Assembly: GCF_030580675.1 (NCBI RefSeq)
Contig: NZ_JAUQUB010000001.1
Coordinates: forward strand, 1,674,001-1,738,000
Origin: Antiquaquibacter soli
GTDB lineage: Bacteria > Actinomycetota > Actinomycetes > Actinomycetales > Microbacteriaceae
DNA: 64,000 nucleotides
Direction of reading: 5' to 3'
Shown here: piece after piece, positions 35,658 through 44,635 of the stretch
How the letters are laid out: the number at the start of each line of letters is the position of its first letter
How positions within the stretch are numbered: the first letter of the stretch is position 1
Made by a program: the position numbers and the translations under genes
The notes under the pieces: generated by a model
Told to the model about the DNA's origin: nothing
Seen by the model: only the letters and a program-made list of their open reading frames with translations
Database searches by the model: none

Positions 35658-38150
35658 TTAGAGCATCCCCACGTGCGTCACGCGAACCGCCGCTGTCCCC
35701 CTCTCGGCGGACTCCGCGAGATCGATCTCGGCGCTGATGCCCCAGTCGTGGTCGCCCTGCGGGTCGTCGAAGGTCTGGCGGACCTCCCAGCGGTCGGGAT
35801 GCTCGACGATCCGCAGGAGCGCCGGGCCGCGGGCATCCGGTCCTGTCGGAACCGCCCCGTGCGCGTCGAAGTAGGGGTCCATCGCGTCGGCCCACGCGTC
35901 GGCGTCGAACCCCGATGCGGCATCGAGCTCGCCCAGCGCCTCCCAGTCCTCGAGGGCCGCGAGCTGCACGCGCCGGAAGAGCTCGTTGCGCACAAGCACC
36001 CGGAACGCTCGCGGGTTCGAGAGCACCGACGCCGGCTCCGGCGGCAGCACGGGCGCGCCCGGCTCCGCCGACGGATTCACGAGCGCCTCCCACTCGTCGA
36101 TGAGACTCGAATCGACCTGGCGGACGAGCTCCCCGAGCCACTCGATGAGGTCGCGGAGTTCGTCGGTCTTGTCATCATCGGGGATCGTCTGGCGCGCGGC
36201 GCGGTAGGCGTCCGAGAGATAGCGCAGCACGAGGCCCTCGCTGCGGGCGAGCCCGTAGTAGCCGATGTAGTCCGCGAACGTCATCGCTCGCTCGAACAGG
36301 TCGCGCACGACGGACTTGGGACTCAGGGCGAAGTCGCCGATCCACGGCTGGCTGGCGCTGTACGTCTCGAACGCGGCATCCAGCAGCTCCTCGAGCGGCT
36401 TCGGCCACGTGACGGCCTCGAGCAGCTCCATGCGCTCCTCGTACTCGATGCCCTCGGCCTTCATCGCGGCGACCGCCTCGCCGCGCGCCTGGAACTGCTG
36501 CTGGGACAGCACCGGCCGCGGGTCGTCGAGGGTGGCCTCGAGCACGGAGATCATGTCGAGCGCGTAGGTCGGCGACTGAGGGTCGAGGAGTTCGAACACG
36601 GCGAGCGCGAACGGCGAAAGCGGTTGGTTGAGGGCGAAGTTGGGCTGCAGATCCACGGTGAGCGCGATGCGGCCGTCAGCATCCTGGGTCACGACGCCCG
36701 CGGTGCGCAGGGTGCGGTAGATCGCGAGGGCGCGGCGCGCGAGAGCGAGCTTGCCGTTCCACGACTCGTGGCTGGAGAAGATGAGATCGCGCATGTCGGA
36801 GAACGCGTCGCCGCCGCGAGCGATCACGTTGAGAATCATCGAGTGGCTGACCTGCATGTGCGACGTGAGGGTCTCGGGTGCCGCCGCGATCATCCGCTCG
36901 AAGCTCGTCTCGCTCCACGACACGAAGCCCTCCGGGGGCTTCTTGCGCACGATCTTGCGGATCTTCTTGATGTCGTCGCCCGCCTTGGCGACGAGCTTCG
37001 CGTTCTCCGCCTCGTGCTCCGGCGCCTGCGCGACGACGGTTCCGGCGGTGTCGTAACCTGCGCGTCCCGCCCGGCCCGCGATCTGGTGGAATTCGCGCGC
37101 GGTGAGCTGGCGCATCCGGGTGCCGTCGAACTTCGTCAGCGCGGTGAGTAGCACGGTGCGGATCGGTACGTTGATTCCGACGCCGAGCGTGTCGGTGCCG
37201 CAGATGACCCGCAGCAGCCCGCGCTGGGCGAGCTGCTCGACGAGGCGCCGGTACTTGGGGAGCATGCCTGCGTGGTGCACGCCGATGCCGCTGCGGATGA
37301 GCCGGCTGAGGGTCTGGCCGAACGTCGTCGTGAACCGAAACGATCCGATCGCGTCGGCGATCTCGTCGCGCTGCTCGCGGCTGATGACCTTGATGCTCGT
37401 CATAGCCTGGGCCCGCTCGAGCGCGGCCGCCTGGGAGAAGTGCACGATGTAGACGGGCGACTGGCCGGTGTGGAGCAGTTCTTCGACGGTCTCGTGCACC
37501 GGGGTGAGCGCGTAACTGTAGTGCAGCGGCACGGGCCGCTCGACGCCCGTGATCTGGCTGGTGGGCCTCCCGGTGCGCGCCGTGAGGTCCTCCGCGATGG
37601 CGGACATGTCGCCGAGCGTCGCCGACATGAGCAGGAACTGGGCCCGCGGGAGCGTGAGCAGCGGCACCTGCCACGCCCAGCCCCGGTCGGGGTCCGCGTA
37701 GTAGTGGAACTCGTCCATCACGACCTGCCCGATCGCGGCGTCGGCCCCGTGGCGGAGGGCGAGGTTGGCGAGGATCTCCGCCGTGCAGCACACGATCGGG
37801 GCATCCGCGTTCACCGAGGAGTCGCCCGTGACCATCCCGACGTTCTCCGCACCGAAGATCTCGACGAGCGCGAAGAACTTCTCGCTCACGAGCGCCTTGA
37901 TGGGCGCGGTGTAGTAGGTGCGCTGTCCCTGGCCGAGCGCGACGAAGTGCGCCGCGACGGCGACGAGCGACTTGCCCGTGCCAGTGGGCGTGCTCAGGAT
38001 GACGTTCGCTCCCGCCGCGAGGTCGAGAAGCGCCTCCTCCTGCGCCGGATACAGCTCGAGTCCACGGGACTCGCTGACCCAGTCGATGAAGGCCGGCCAC
38101 GCGGCATCCGGGTCCCACGGTCGCGGGAGCGCGTCGAGGAGCGAGGCCAT
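35658..38150 (-). CDS. Ski2-like DEAD/DEAH RNA helicase (DUF3516 type)
   Basis: The 830-residue superfamily 2 helicase has motif I STPTGTGKS (about 53-61), motif II DEFH (VVMDEFHYY), motif III MSATLGD and motif VI HQIAGRAGRAGYDT. Its region after about residue 400 has KKIRKIVRKKPPEGFVSW and a long all-helical part typical of DUF3516-containing actinobacterial helicases related to Ski2/Mtr4. It probably remodels structured RNA. The ATG overlaps the stop of the nucleoside hydrolase gene by one base. Confidence 0.9.
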   Translation of the reverse strand: MASLLDALPRPWDPDAAWPAFIDWVSESRGLELYPAQEEALLDLAAGANVILSTPTGTGKSLVAVAAHFVALGQGQRTYYTAPIKALVSEKFFALVEIFGAENVGMVTGDSSVNADAPIVCCTAEILANLALRHGADAAIGQVVMDEFHYYADPDRGWAWQVPLLTLPRAQFLLMSATLGDMSAIAEDLTARTGRPTSQITGVERPVPLHYSYALTPVHETVEELLHTGQSPVYIVHFSQAAALERAQAMTSIKVISREQRDEIADAIGSFRFTTTFGQTLSRLIRSGIGVHHAGMLPKYRRLVEQLAQRGLLRVICGTDTLGVGINVPIRTVLLTALTKFDGTRMRQLTAREFHQIAGRAGRAGYDTAGTVVAQAPEHEAENAKLVAKAGDDIKKIRKIVRKKPPEGFVSWSETSFERMIAAAPETLTSHMQVSHSMILNVIARGGDAFSDMRDLIFSSHESWNGKLALARRALAIYRTLRTAGVVTQDADGRIALTVDLQPNFALNQPLSPFALAVFELLDPQSPTYALDMISVLEATLDDPRPVLSQQQFQARGEAVAAMKAEGIEYEERMELLEAVTWPKPLEELLDAAFETYSASQPWIGDFALSPKSVVRDLFERAMTFADYIGYYGLARSEGLVLRYLSDAYRAARQTIPDDDKTDELRDLIEWLGELVRQVDSSLIDEWEALVNPSAEPGAPVLPPEPASVLSNPRAFRVLVRNELFRRVQLAALEDWEALGELDAASGFDADAWADAMDPYFDAHGAVPTGPDARGPALLRIVEHPDRWEVRQTFDDPQGDHDWGISAEIDLAESAERGTAAVRVTHVGML

Positions 38151-39082
38151 CAGGTGGAGTGCGCCGCGGCCACCCGCGCGTAGACGGACTCGACGTAGGC
38201 CCAGAAGCCCGGCACGTCGAGCCGCGTCGGAACCGTCGCGTTGGGAAGGGCCGGATCGAAATCGACGACCGTCATCCCCGTCGTGAACTCGCCTTGCGTC
38301 TCGATGTCGACGCGCGCGGGCCGGGACTCGAAGAGGTCGGGGCGCGCGACGTAGGCGACGGCGCAGACGTCGTGCACTGCTTGGCCGTCCCAATCGGGAA
38401 CGTTCGGGTTGAAGTAGAACGTCGAGAGCGGCACGATCAGCTCGTCGGCGAGGGCGCCGAGCGCCGTGAACCGCTCGATGACGCCCTTGTTCGCCTGCGC
38501 CTGCAACGTGAGGTCGAGGCCGACCATCGTGACATCCCAGTCGGCGTCGAACACGATTCGCGCGGCCTCCGGGTCCGCCCAGATGTTGAACTCCGCCGCC
38601 GGGGTCGCGTTGCCGCGGGAGTAGGAGCCTCCCATGATCGTGAACGAGGCGACCCAGCGGGCGAGGGCGGGCTCGCGCTCGACCGCGAGCGCGATGTTGG
38701 TGAGCGGGCCCGTCGCGACGAGATGGATGGTGCCGGGGCGGGCCCGCACCGTCTCGATGATGAAGTCGACCGCGTGGCCGTCATGCGCCGGCAGCGTCGC
38801 GGGCGGCAGGATGACGCTGCCCAGGCCCCCGGCGCCGTGCACGTGGGCGGCGTCGCGGGCCGCCCGAGTGAGCGGCTGCGCCGCCCCGGCCACCACGGGG
38901 ACCGCGGGGAAGCCGAGGTACTCGCGCAGCTCGAGCGCATTCTTCGTGACGGTCGCGAGGTCGACGTTGCCCCCGACGGTCGTGACTCCCACGAGGTCGA
39001 GGTTCGGGTCGCCGTGCGCGAGCAGGATGGCGAGTGCGTCGTCGAGACCGGGGTCGCAGTCGAGCAGGAGCTGTCGGGCCAT
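38150..39082 (-). CDS. Nucleoside hydrolase (IunH family)
   Basis: The 310-residue protein has the N-terminal DCDPGLDDALAILLA motif that chelates Ca2+ in nucleoside hydrolases, GNVDLATVTKNA (about 38), an IMGGSY block, EFNIWADPEAA and a C-terminal HDVCAVAYV segment with the catalytic histidine. It hydrolyses ribonucleosides to base and ribose; base specificity is not clear. It is coupled to the downstream helicase gene by a one-base overlap, an arrangement suggesting shared nucleic-acid turnover. It is divergent from an SDR gene. Confidence 0.92.
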   Translation of the reverse strand: MARQLLLDCDPGLDDALAILLAHGDPNLDLVGVTTVGGNVDLATVTKNALELREYLGFPAVPVVAGAAQPLTRAARDAAHVHGAGGLGSVILPPATLPAHDGHAVDFIIETVRARPGTIHLVATGPLTNIALAVEREPALARWVASFTIMGGSYSRGNATPAAEFNIWADPEAARIVFDADWDVTMVGLDLTLQAQANKGVIERFTALGALADELIVPLSTFYFNPNVPDWDGQAVHDVCAVAYVARPDLFESRPARVDIETQGEFTTGMTVVDFDPALPNATVPTRLDVPGFWAYVESVYARVAAAHST

Positions 39083-39103
39083 GGCTCAAAGCTACAATCT
39101 TCT

Positions 39104-40585
39104 GTGACCTCCGAGCCCACCGACCCCGCCGCGACCAACGGCCCCGGCATCGATCCCGTCGATCTCGAGACGACGCTGCGCGTGCTCGAATCGATGGCGG
39201 GCCTCGACGAGGAGCACCCGGACTTCGTCGCGGTGCGCCGCGCCACGGCTCGCATGTTCAAAGCCGTGAAGAAGGAGCGGCGGCTCGCCCTCCGCGCCGC
39301 GGTAGCCGAAGCGGACAGGGCCGTGGTCGCCGCGACCGCGACCGGGGCACCCGATCGGATCGACGACGAGACGCGAGGCATCCCGATCTCCACCCGCACG
39401 ACATCCCCGACCGCCGGCACGCTCATCAAGTCGCGCGCGTGCTACATCTGCAAGCAGCACTACACGCTCGTCGACGCGTTCTACCACCAGCTCTGCCCCG
39501 ACTGCGCCGCCCTCAACCACGCGAAGCGGGATGCCCGCACCGACCTCACCGGCAAGCGCGCCCTGCTCACCGGCGGTCGCGCCAAGATCGGCATGTACAT
39601 CGCCCTGCGCCTGCTGCGGGATGGCGCGCACACGACCATCACGACCCGCTTTCCCCGCGACGCCGTGCGCCGCTTCACCTCGCTGCCGGACTCCGAGGAA
39701 TGGATCGACCGGCTCCGCATCGTCGGCATCGACCTTCGCGACCCCGCCCAGGTGATCGGGCTCGCCGACTCCGTCGCCGAGCAGGGCCCCCTCGACATCA
39801 TCATCAACAACGCGACCCAGACGGTGCGCCGCTCCCCCGGCGCCTACCAACCCCTCGTCGACGCGGAGCTCGCGCCGCTCCCCGACGGACCGCTGCCGGA
39901 GATCGAGACGTTCGGGCACACCAACGACGCCCACCCGCTCGCGCTCCAGCGGTCCGTGAGCTCGCACCCGATCCTCGCTGCGGCGGCCGCGCGAGCGGAG
40001 GAGCTCACCGAGCAGGCGATGGCTGCGGGGTCGAGCTCGCTCGAACGGCTCGCCGCCGGCACCGCGATCGATGCCGGCGGCCTCATCCCCGATGTCGACG
40101 ACGTCAACTCGTGGACGCAGCGTGTCGACGAGGTCGATCCGCTCGAGCTGCTCGAAGTGCAGCTCGCCAACTCCACGGCTCCGTTCATCCTCATCTCCAA
40201 GCTCCGTCCCGCGATGGCCGCCTCCCCCGCGCGGCGCAAGTACGTGGTCAACGTGAGCGCCATGGAGGGGGTGTTCAATCGCGGGTACAAGGGGCCGGGG
40301 CATCCGCACACGAACATGGCGAAGGCCGCTGTGAACATGCTCACCCGCACGAGCGCGCGCGAGATGTTCGAGACCGACCGCATCCTCATGACGAGCGTCG
40401 ACACCGGCTGGATCACCGATGAGCGACCGCACCCGACGAAGGTGCGCCTCGCCGAGGAGGGCTTCCACGCCCCGCTCGACCTCGTCGACGGCGCCGCCCG
40501 CGTGTACGACCCGGTCGTGCGCGGCGAGGCGGGCGAGGACCTCTTCGGGGTCTTCCTCAAGGACTACCGGCCGGGGCAGTGGTGA
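39104..40585 (+). CDS. SDR-family protein with N-terminal extension and zinc-ribbon-like motif
   Basis: The 493-residue protein starts at a GTG. The first ~105 residues are mostly helical. A four-cysteine motif follows, C113-x2-C116-x14-C131-x2-C134, resembling a zinc ribbon. The SDR domain starts near residue 150 with GKRALLTGGRAKIGMY, a variant glycine-rich loop. It keeps NNATQ and a serine in VNVSAMEG. The usual YxxxK reads TNMAK, so the catalytic tyrosine is not in place. The protein may be a noncanonical reductase or an NAD(P)-binding regulatory protein. Its stop overlaps the next small gene. Confidence 0.8.
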   Translation: MTSEPTDPAATNGPGIDPVDLETTLRVLESMAGLDEEHPDFVAVRRATARMFKAVKKERRLALRAAVAEADRAVVAATATGAPDRIDDETRGIPISTRTTSPTAGTLIKSRACYICKQHYTLVDAFYHQLCPDCAALNHAKRDARTDLTGKRALLTGGRAKIGMYIALRLLRDGAHTTITTRFPRDAVRRFTSLPDSEEWIDRLRIVGIDLRDPAQVIGLADSVAEQGPLDIIINNATQTVRRSPGAYQPLVDAELAPLPDGPLPEIETFGHTNDAHPLALQRSVSSHPILAAAAARAEELTEQAMAAGSSSLERLAAGTAIDAGGLIPDVDDVNSWTQRVDEVDPLELLEVQLANSTAPFILISKLRPAMAASPARRKYVVNVSAMEGVFNRGYKGPGHPHTNMAKAAVNMLTRTSAREMFETDRILMTSVDTGWITDERPHPTKVRLAEEGFHAPLDLVDGAARVYDPVVRGEAGEDLFGVFLKDYRPGQW

Positions 40586-40800
40586 GCTGGTCGCCGTTCC
40601 CGTTCCCGTCGGGCACCCGCGTCTCGATCCGGCGGCTCCTGCCGGACGGCATGGCGACGGATGCCGTCGGCTGGGTGCACCTCTCCGACGACACCCACGT
40701 GGTCGTCGCCACGAAGCGCGGCCTCGAGACGATCGAGCTCGCGGCTATCATCGCCGCGAAGGAAGTGCCACCCCCGCCTCCCCCGCGGGAGCGTCAGTAG
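40582..40800 (+). CDS. Small protein resembling the SH3-like domain of Rv0428c-type acetyltransferases
   Basis: The 72-residue protein starts at the GTG that overlaps the SDR stop (GTGA). The sequence RVSIRRLLPDGMATDAVGWV and THVVVATKRGLETIELAAI, then AAKEVPPPPPPR, resembles the N-terminal SH3-like module of mycobacterial Rv0428c-type GNAT proteins as I recall that family. Here it stands alone, with no acetyltransferase domain. The proline run near the C-terminus is also found in those modules. Coupling to the SDR gene suggests a joint role. An alternative start is the GTG at 40579. Confidence 0.65.
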   Translation: MSWSPFPFPSGTRVSIRRLLPDGMATDAVGWVHLSDDTHVVVATKRGLETIELAAIIAAKEVPPPPPPRERQ

Positions 40801-40809
40801 GCTGAGGGG

Positions 40810-41370
40810 ATGTCGCGGGCCGGAGTCGATGAGCGGATCTCCTTCGCCGCGCTCGACCTGCTGCGCAGCCGCGGTCCCTCCGCCGTGAGCGTGGAGTCGG
40901 TCGCGGCTCACTCCGGGGTCGCGAAGACGACCATCTACCGGCGGTTCGAGAACCGCGACGAGCTTCTCGCCGCCGCGGTCGTGTCGGCCACCCGCCCGAT
41001 CGACCTGCCCGAGGGCCTGAGCGCCGAGGACACGGTGCGCTGGGCGCTCCGGCACGCGCGCGACATGATCGAGAACGTCGTCGGTCGGGGTGCGCTCGCG
41101 GCGGTCATGGCCGACGGCGACCCGGTCTTCCGCGACGTGCTGCTGGGGATGATCCGCGCCTCGATCGGACCGTTGCGCCACGACCTGCGCGCCGAGGTCG
41201 CCGACGGCGAGCTTCGGGCGGACCTCGACATCGAACTCGTGCTGTCCGTGCTCATGGGCGCGGTCATCGCGGAGATGATCCGCGGGCGCCCCACCGATGA
41301 CGAGTGGGTCGAATCGGTGCTCGGGCTGCTCTGGCCCGGGCTGTCCGGCCCGGGCCGCAGGGCTCGCTAG
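40810..41370 (+). CDS. TetR-family regulator (candidate regulator of the ether-lipid cluster)
   Basis: The 186-residue TetR protein has a helix-turn-helix with VESVAAHSGVAKTTIYRRFENRDELL (about 27-52). The C-terminal domain is not similar to a known ligand class that I recognise. It ends tail to tail with the AGPS gene, overlapping by 4 bp. As the only regulator gene beside the AGPS, acyltransferase and reductase genes, it is the best candidate to bind the 29-bp palindrome at 44562-44590. That link is inferred from position only. It may respond to an acyl-CoA or other lipid. Confidence 0.87.
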   Translation: MSRAGVDERISFAALDLLRSRGPSAVSVESVAAHSGVAKTTIYRRFENRDELLAAAVVSATRPIDLPEGLSAEDTVRWALRHARDMIENVVGRGALAAVMADGDPVFRDVLLGMIRASIGPLRHDLRAEVADGELRADLDIELVLSVLMGAVIAEMIRGRPTDDEWVESVLGLLWPGLSGPGRRAR

Positions 41371-43043
41371 TAGCCCGCGTCGATGATCTTGCCGGGGTTG
41401 AAGTTCGACCCCGGGTCCGCTCCGTCGAAGAGCGCCTGCATGACCGCGACGCCCTCGGGCGAGATGTCCTCGGCGAGCCACGGCGAGTGCTCGCGACCGA
41501 CCCCGTGGTGGTGCGAGATCGTGGCATCCGTGTCGACGAACGCCTGCTGGATGGCGTTCTTGACGATGTTGTACTCCCCGAGCGGGTCGTTCTTGAAGAC
41601 GAACGCGAAGGTGAAGTACAGGCACGCGCCCGAGTGGTACGAGTGCGAGAGGTGCGACATGATCCACCCCTTCACCCCGATCTCGTCGTAGGCCTTCTGC
41701 GCGGCCGCGTAGACGTTCTTGTGCACGTCGATCAGCCGCGACCACGGTGCCGCCGTCTCGGAGACATCGCCGGCCGCACCCATGTCGAGCAGGAAGTCGC
41801 GCAGATAGGGCGTGTCGAACTTCTTCTGGTCGTAGAGGATGCCCGGCCCCTCACCGACCCCCATGCCGCCGTGCTTCTTCACGATCGCATCGGTGAGCTT
41901 CTTCTGGCGCTTCGCGTGCGCCGTGCCGCCCTCGTAGCCGATGAAGGAGATGCAGATGTCGTCGAGATTCCAGCCCTTGCGCTTCATGAGAGCCGGGAGC
42001 ACGGTCTCGGCGGTGAACTTCGAGAAACCGTGCCGCTCCTTGCTCGTCGCGAGGGTGAAGCCGGTCTCGCGTGCGTCGGAGATTCGCGTGATCGACGGCG
42101 TCGCATCCGACTCGGAGATCTCGCGCATCGCCTCGATGCCGGCGGCCCAGTTCGGGAAGAAGTAGGCGTAGATGTTGCGCTTCTCAGGGACGCGGTGCAC
42201 TTGCACGGTGACCTCGGTGATGACGCCGAGCCGCCCCTCGCTCCCGAGGATCATCTCGCGAACGCTCGGACCGCTCGACGTGGAGGGCAAGGGCCGCAGC
42301 ACGAGGGTGCCGCCGGGGCGCACCATCCGGAGGCCGCGGCAGATGTCGGCGATGTCGCCGTACTTGTCCGACTGCATTCCCGAGGACCGGGTTGCGACCC
42401 AGCCGCCGACCGTCGAGTGGGTGAAGCTGTCCGGGAAGTGACCGATGGTCCAGCCCTTCGCGTTGAGCTGAGCCTCGAGGTCCGGACCCTGGGCACCGGC
42501 CTGGATGCGCGCGAGCCCCGACTCGGCGTCGATGGCGACGACCTCGCGGAGCCGACCGAGGTCGAGGGAGATGACGACGCGCTTCTCCCCGCGGTGCGGC
42601 TCGAGGCTGCCGCCGATGTTGCTGCCGCCCCCGAACGGGATGATCACGGCGTCGGCGGCGACCGCGGCATCCACGATCGCCTGCACCTGCGCCTCATCCG
42701 CCGGGTAGACGACGACGTCGGGGCTGCGCTGGATCTGGTTCCCGCGGATGCGCACGAGGTCGCGGAGGCTCTTGCCGTAGGTGTGGATGACGCGCAGCAT
42801 GTCGTCGGTCGAGACGTGCTCGGCGCCGACGATCGCGGCGAGCTGCTTGACGAAGGCGGCCGTCGCCTTGGACTTGCCGACCTTGAGGTCGGCGAACGAC
42901 GGCTCTCCCGCGCGAGTCGCGGTGAGGAGGTCGAGGCCGACCGCCTGCAGGACGAACGGTGCGAAGCCCGGCTTGTCCTCGTGGTGGAAGCCCACGCCTT
43001 CGTTTCCCCAGCCCCACCACTTCATGTGCTTGACGGCGGTCAT
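41367..43043 (-). CDS. agpS: Alkyldihydroxyacetonephosphate synthase (AGPS) homologue
   Basis: The 558-residue FAD enzyme aligns along its length with eukaryotic AGPS. The start MKWWGWGNEG corresponds to the MKWNGWG of AGPS. PFGGGSN (136-142) is the PCMH FAD loop, DSFTHSTVGGWVATRSSGM is at 205-223, and MILGSEGRLGVITEVTV follows. YHSGACLYFTFAF and ISHHHGVG (H511-H513) match the AGPS active-site loop with its essential histidines. The family exchanges the acyl chain of acyl-DHAP for a fatty alcohol, forming the ether bond. It is third in a coupled operon behind an SDR and an acyltransferase. Related FAD-linked lactate/glycolate oxidases lack these AGPS-specific blocks. Confidence 0.86.
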   Translation of the reverse strand: MTAVKHMKWWGWGNEGVGFHHEDKPGFAPFVLQAVGLDLLTATRAGEPSFADLKVGKSKATAAFVKQLAAIVGAEHVSTDDMLRVIHTYGKSLRDLVRIRGNQIQRSPDVVVYPADEAQVQAIVDAAVAADAVIIPFGGGSNIGGSLEPHRGEKRVVISLDLGRLREVVAIDAESGLARIQAGAQGPDLEAQLNAKGWTIGHFPDSFTHSTVGGWVATRSSGMQSDKYGDIADICRGLRMVRPGGTLVLRPLPSTSSGPSVREMILGSEGRLGVITEVTVQVHRVPEKRNIYAYFFPNWAAGIEAMREISESDATPSITRISDARETGFTLATSKERHGFSKFTAETVLPALMKRKGWNLDDICISFIGYEGGTAHAKRQKKLTDAIVKKHGGMGVGEGPGILYDQKKFDTPYLRDFLLDMGAAGDVSETAAPWSRLIDVHKNVYAAAQKAYDEIGVKGWIMSHLSHSYHSGACLYFTFAFVFKNDPLGEYNIVKNAIQQAFVDTDATISHHHGVGREHSPWLAEDISPEGVAVMQALFDGADPGSNFNPGKIIDAGY

Positions 43044-43729
43044 CAGCGTCCCTTCTCTGCGTGCTCGCGCGACGGCATCGGCTGCACGGTCTCGTGGAGG
43101 CGTCGCACTTCCGCAGCGAGGCGGACCGAGAACTCCTCGGTCGATTCGCCTGTGGTCGGGGTGATCGGGGCGCCGAACACGACTGTAACGGGCAACCGGC
43201 CCCTCTTGGGCCAGTTCACGCCGCGCGGCATCGCCGTGCTCGCCCCGACGAGCGCGACCGGGATGCACGGGGTGCCGGTCGCGAGCGACAGCGCTGCGGC
43301 GCCGGGCTTGAACCGACCCATCTCGCCGTGCTTGGATCGGCCCCCCTCGGGGAAGATCAGCAGCGGCACCCCGCGCTCCAGGAGCGACCGGGATGACCCG
43401 GTCCGCTTGCCCTCGGAGTTCCGTTCGATCGCGAACGCGTTGAAGAAGAGCGTCGTCAGCCACTTCCGCCAGGCGACATCGAAGAAGTAGTCCGCCGCGG
43501 CGCCCGCCGCGAGGTATCGGGACAGTCGGCGGGGCAACCACCCGAAGATGAGCGGGGCATCCAGGTGGCTCGAGTGGTTCGCGACGAGGATGAAGGGGGC
43601 ATCGACCGAGTCGAGCCGATCGAGTCCTCGCGTCGAGACGCGCACGAGCGACCAGACGAGGGGTTTGAGGAGGCCCCGCTGCGCGACGAAGCGAACGGCG
43701 GCCACGGGCTTCGACCTGAAGCGGTCCAC
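43043..43729 (-). CDS. PlsC-type lysophospholipid/DHAP acyltransferase
   Basis: The 228-residue acyltransferase carries motif I NHSSHLD (H52-x4-D57) and motif III FPEGGRSKHG (126-132). These are the active-site and phosphate-binding motifs of the PlsC/GNPAT superfamily. The GTG start overlaps the SDR stop by one base, and its stop overlaps the AGPS start (TGATG), so all three are translationally coupled. Next to AGPS it could acylate either DHAP (GNPAT role) or alkyl-glycerol-3-phosphate (AGPAT role). Sequence alone cannot decide. Confidence 0.87.
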   Translation of the reverse strand: MDRFRSKPVAAVRFVAQRGLLKPLVWSLVRVSTRGLDRLDSVDAPFILVANHSSHLDAPLIFGWLPRRLSRYLAAGAAADYFFDVAWRKWLTTLFFNAFAIERNSEGKRTGSSRSLLERGVPLLIFPEGGRSKHGEMGRFKPGAAALSLATGTPCIPVALVGASTAMPRGVNWPKRGRLPVTVVFGAPITPTTGESTEEFSVRLAAEVRRLHETVQPMPSREHAEKGR

Positions 43730-44553
43730 TAGTCGTCCTTCCGATCCACGACGGGATGTTCGGAGCCGACCGACTGCGGGCCTGGTGCCCGTCGCCTCGC
43801 CGTCAGGCGGCGGGAGATCCACCGCACCGTGAACCGGGGCAGGTGCCGGGCAAACCACCCGAGCACCCGGTACCGAACCGTCGGTATGGAGATCACGCGA
43901 CCCCGGTCGACGTCGCGCAGCGCGAGCCGGACCACCACGTCGGGCTCCGTCCAGAGCCAGTCCGGGATGGAGCTCGTGCGCACTCCCGCCCGAGCGTGCC
44001 ACTCGGTCGAGACCCACCCGGGAAGCAGCGCCGTCACCGTCACCCCCGTGCCGTGGAGCTCGACCGCGAGACCCTGGGTGAACGCGGTGACCCAGGCCTT
44101 GATCGCGGCGTACGAGCCGGTGGCGAGGTACGTCTGCAGGCTCGAGACGTTGAGGATCGTGCCCGAGCCGCGGGGCACCATGGCGCGGGCGGCCGCGGAG
44201 GACAGCACGAGCACCGCCCGGCACATCACCTCGAAGGCATGGTCGTGCACCGCCGGATCCCCCTCGGTGAAGCCCTGGTGCACGCCGAAGCCGGCGTTGT
44301 TGATGACGACGTCGATGGGCCGATCGGGGTCCTCGATGCGCCGCGCGACGCGGTCGACGTCCGACCGGTCGCCGAGGTCGGCGCGCAACGTCTCGACATG
44401 GATGCCGCTCGCGGCATGCAATTCGGCCGCGACGGCGTCGAGGCGCTCCTCATCACGGGCGACGAGCACGAGGTCGAATCCCCGCGCGGCCAACTGCCGG
44501 GCGAACTGGGCGCCGATGCCCGAGGTGCCGCCGGTCACGAGAGCCGTTGCCAT
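43729..44553 (-). CDS. Short-chain dehydrogenase/reductase (candidate alkyl-DHAP reductase)
   Basis: The 274-residue classical SDR has TGGTSGIG (7-14), NNAG (about 85-88), serine in VSSLQ (about 137), and the catalytic Y148-x3-K152. A long basic C-terminal tail follows and may contact membranes (RWFARHLPRFTVRWISRRL-like segment). It is the first gene of the leftward operon. In the ether-lipid pathway the step after AGPS is NADPH reduction of alkyl-DHAP by an SDR (human DHRS7B), and this gene would fit that step. The role is inferred from context. Confidence 0.85.
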   Translation of the reverse strand: MATALVTGGTSGIGAQFARQLAARGFDLVLVARDEERLDAVAAELHAASGIHVETLRADLGDRSDVDRVARRIEDPDRPIDVVINNAGFGVHQGFTEGDPAVHDHAFEVMCRAVLVLSSAAARAMVPRGSGTILNVSSLQTYLATGSYAAIKAWVTAFTQGLAVELHGTGVTVTALLPGWVSTEWHARAGVRTSSIPDWLWTEPDVVVRLALRDVDRGRVISIPTVRYRVLGWFARHLPRFTVRWISRRLTARRRAPGPQSVGSEHPVVDRKDD

Positions 44554-44561
44554 GGTCGATA

Positions 44562-44590
44562 CCTTACGCTACGGGCCCCGTAGCGTAAGG
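44562..44590. promoter_or_regulatory. 29-bp perfect palindrome, shared operator of the divergent ether-lipid operons
   Basis: The 14-bp arms CCTTACGCTACGGG (44562-44575) and CCCGTAGCGTAAGG (44577-44590) flank a single central base. The element lies 8 bp in front of the SDR start and 45 bp in front of the rightward operon, in an 82-bp gap. Length and symmetry are typical of TetR-family operators, and a TetR gene sits at the end of the leftward operon. It does not look like a terminator, because both flanking genes read away from it. Confidence 0.8.
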
Positions 44591-44635
44591 CGGGTAGACT
44601 GCTCGCACAGCGACCAGGTCTCGGAGGTATGACGG

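Noticed and set aside
41367-43043. AGPS homologue considered as a lactate or glycolate oxidase subunit
   Set aside because: The N-terminal MKWWGWG, the THSTVGGWVATRSSGM block and the HHH loop are AGPS-type. Phylogeny was not computed, so some doubt remains.
44562-44590. Palindrome considered as a terminator
   Set aside because: Both flanking genes start beside it and read away. There is no T-run, and the 29-bp symmetry fits an operator.
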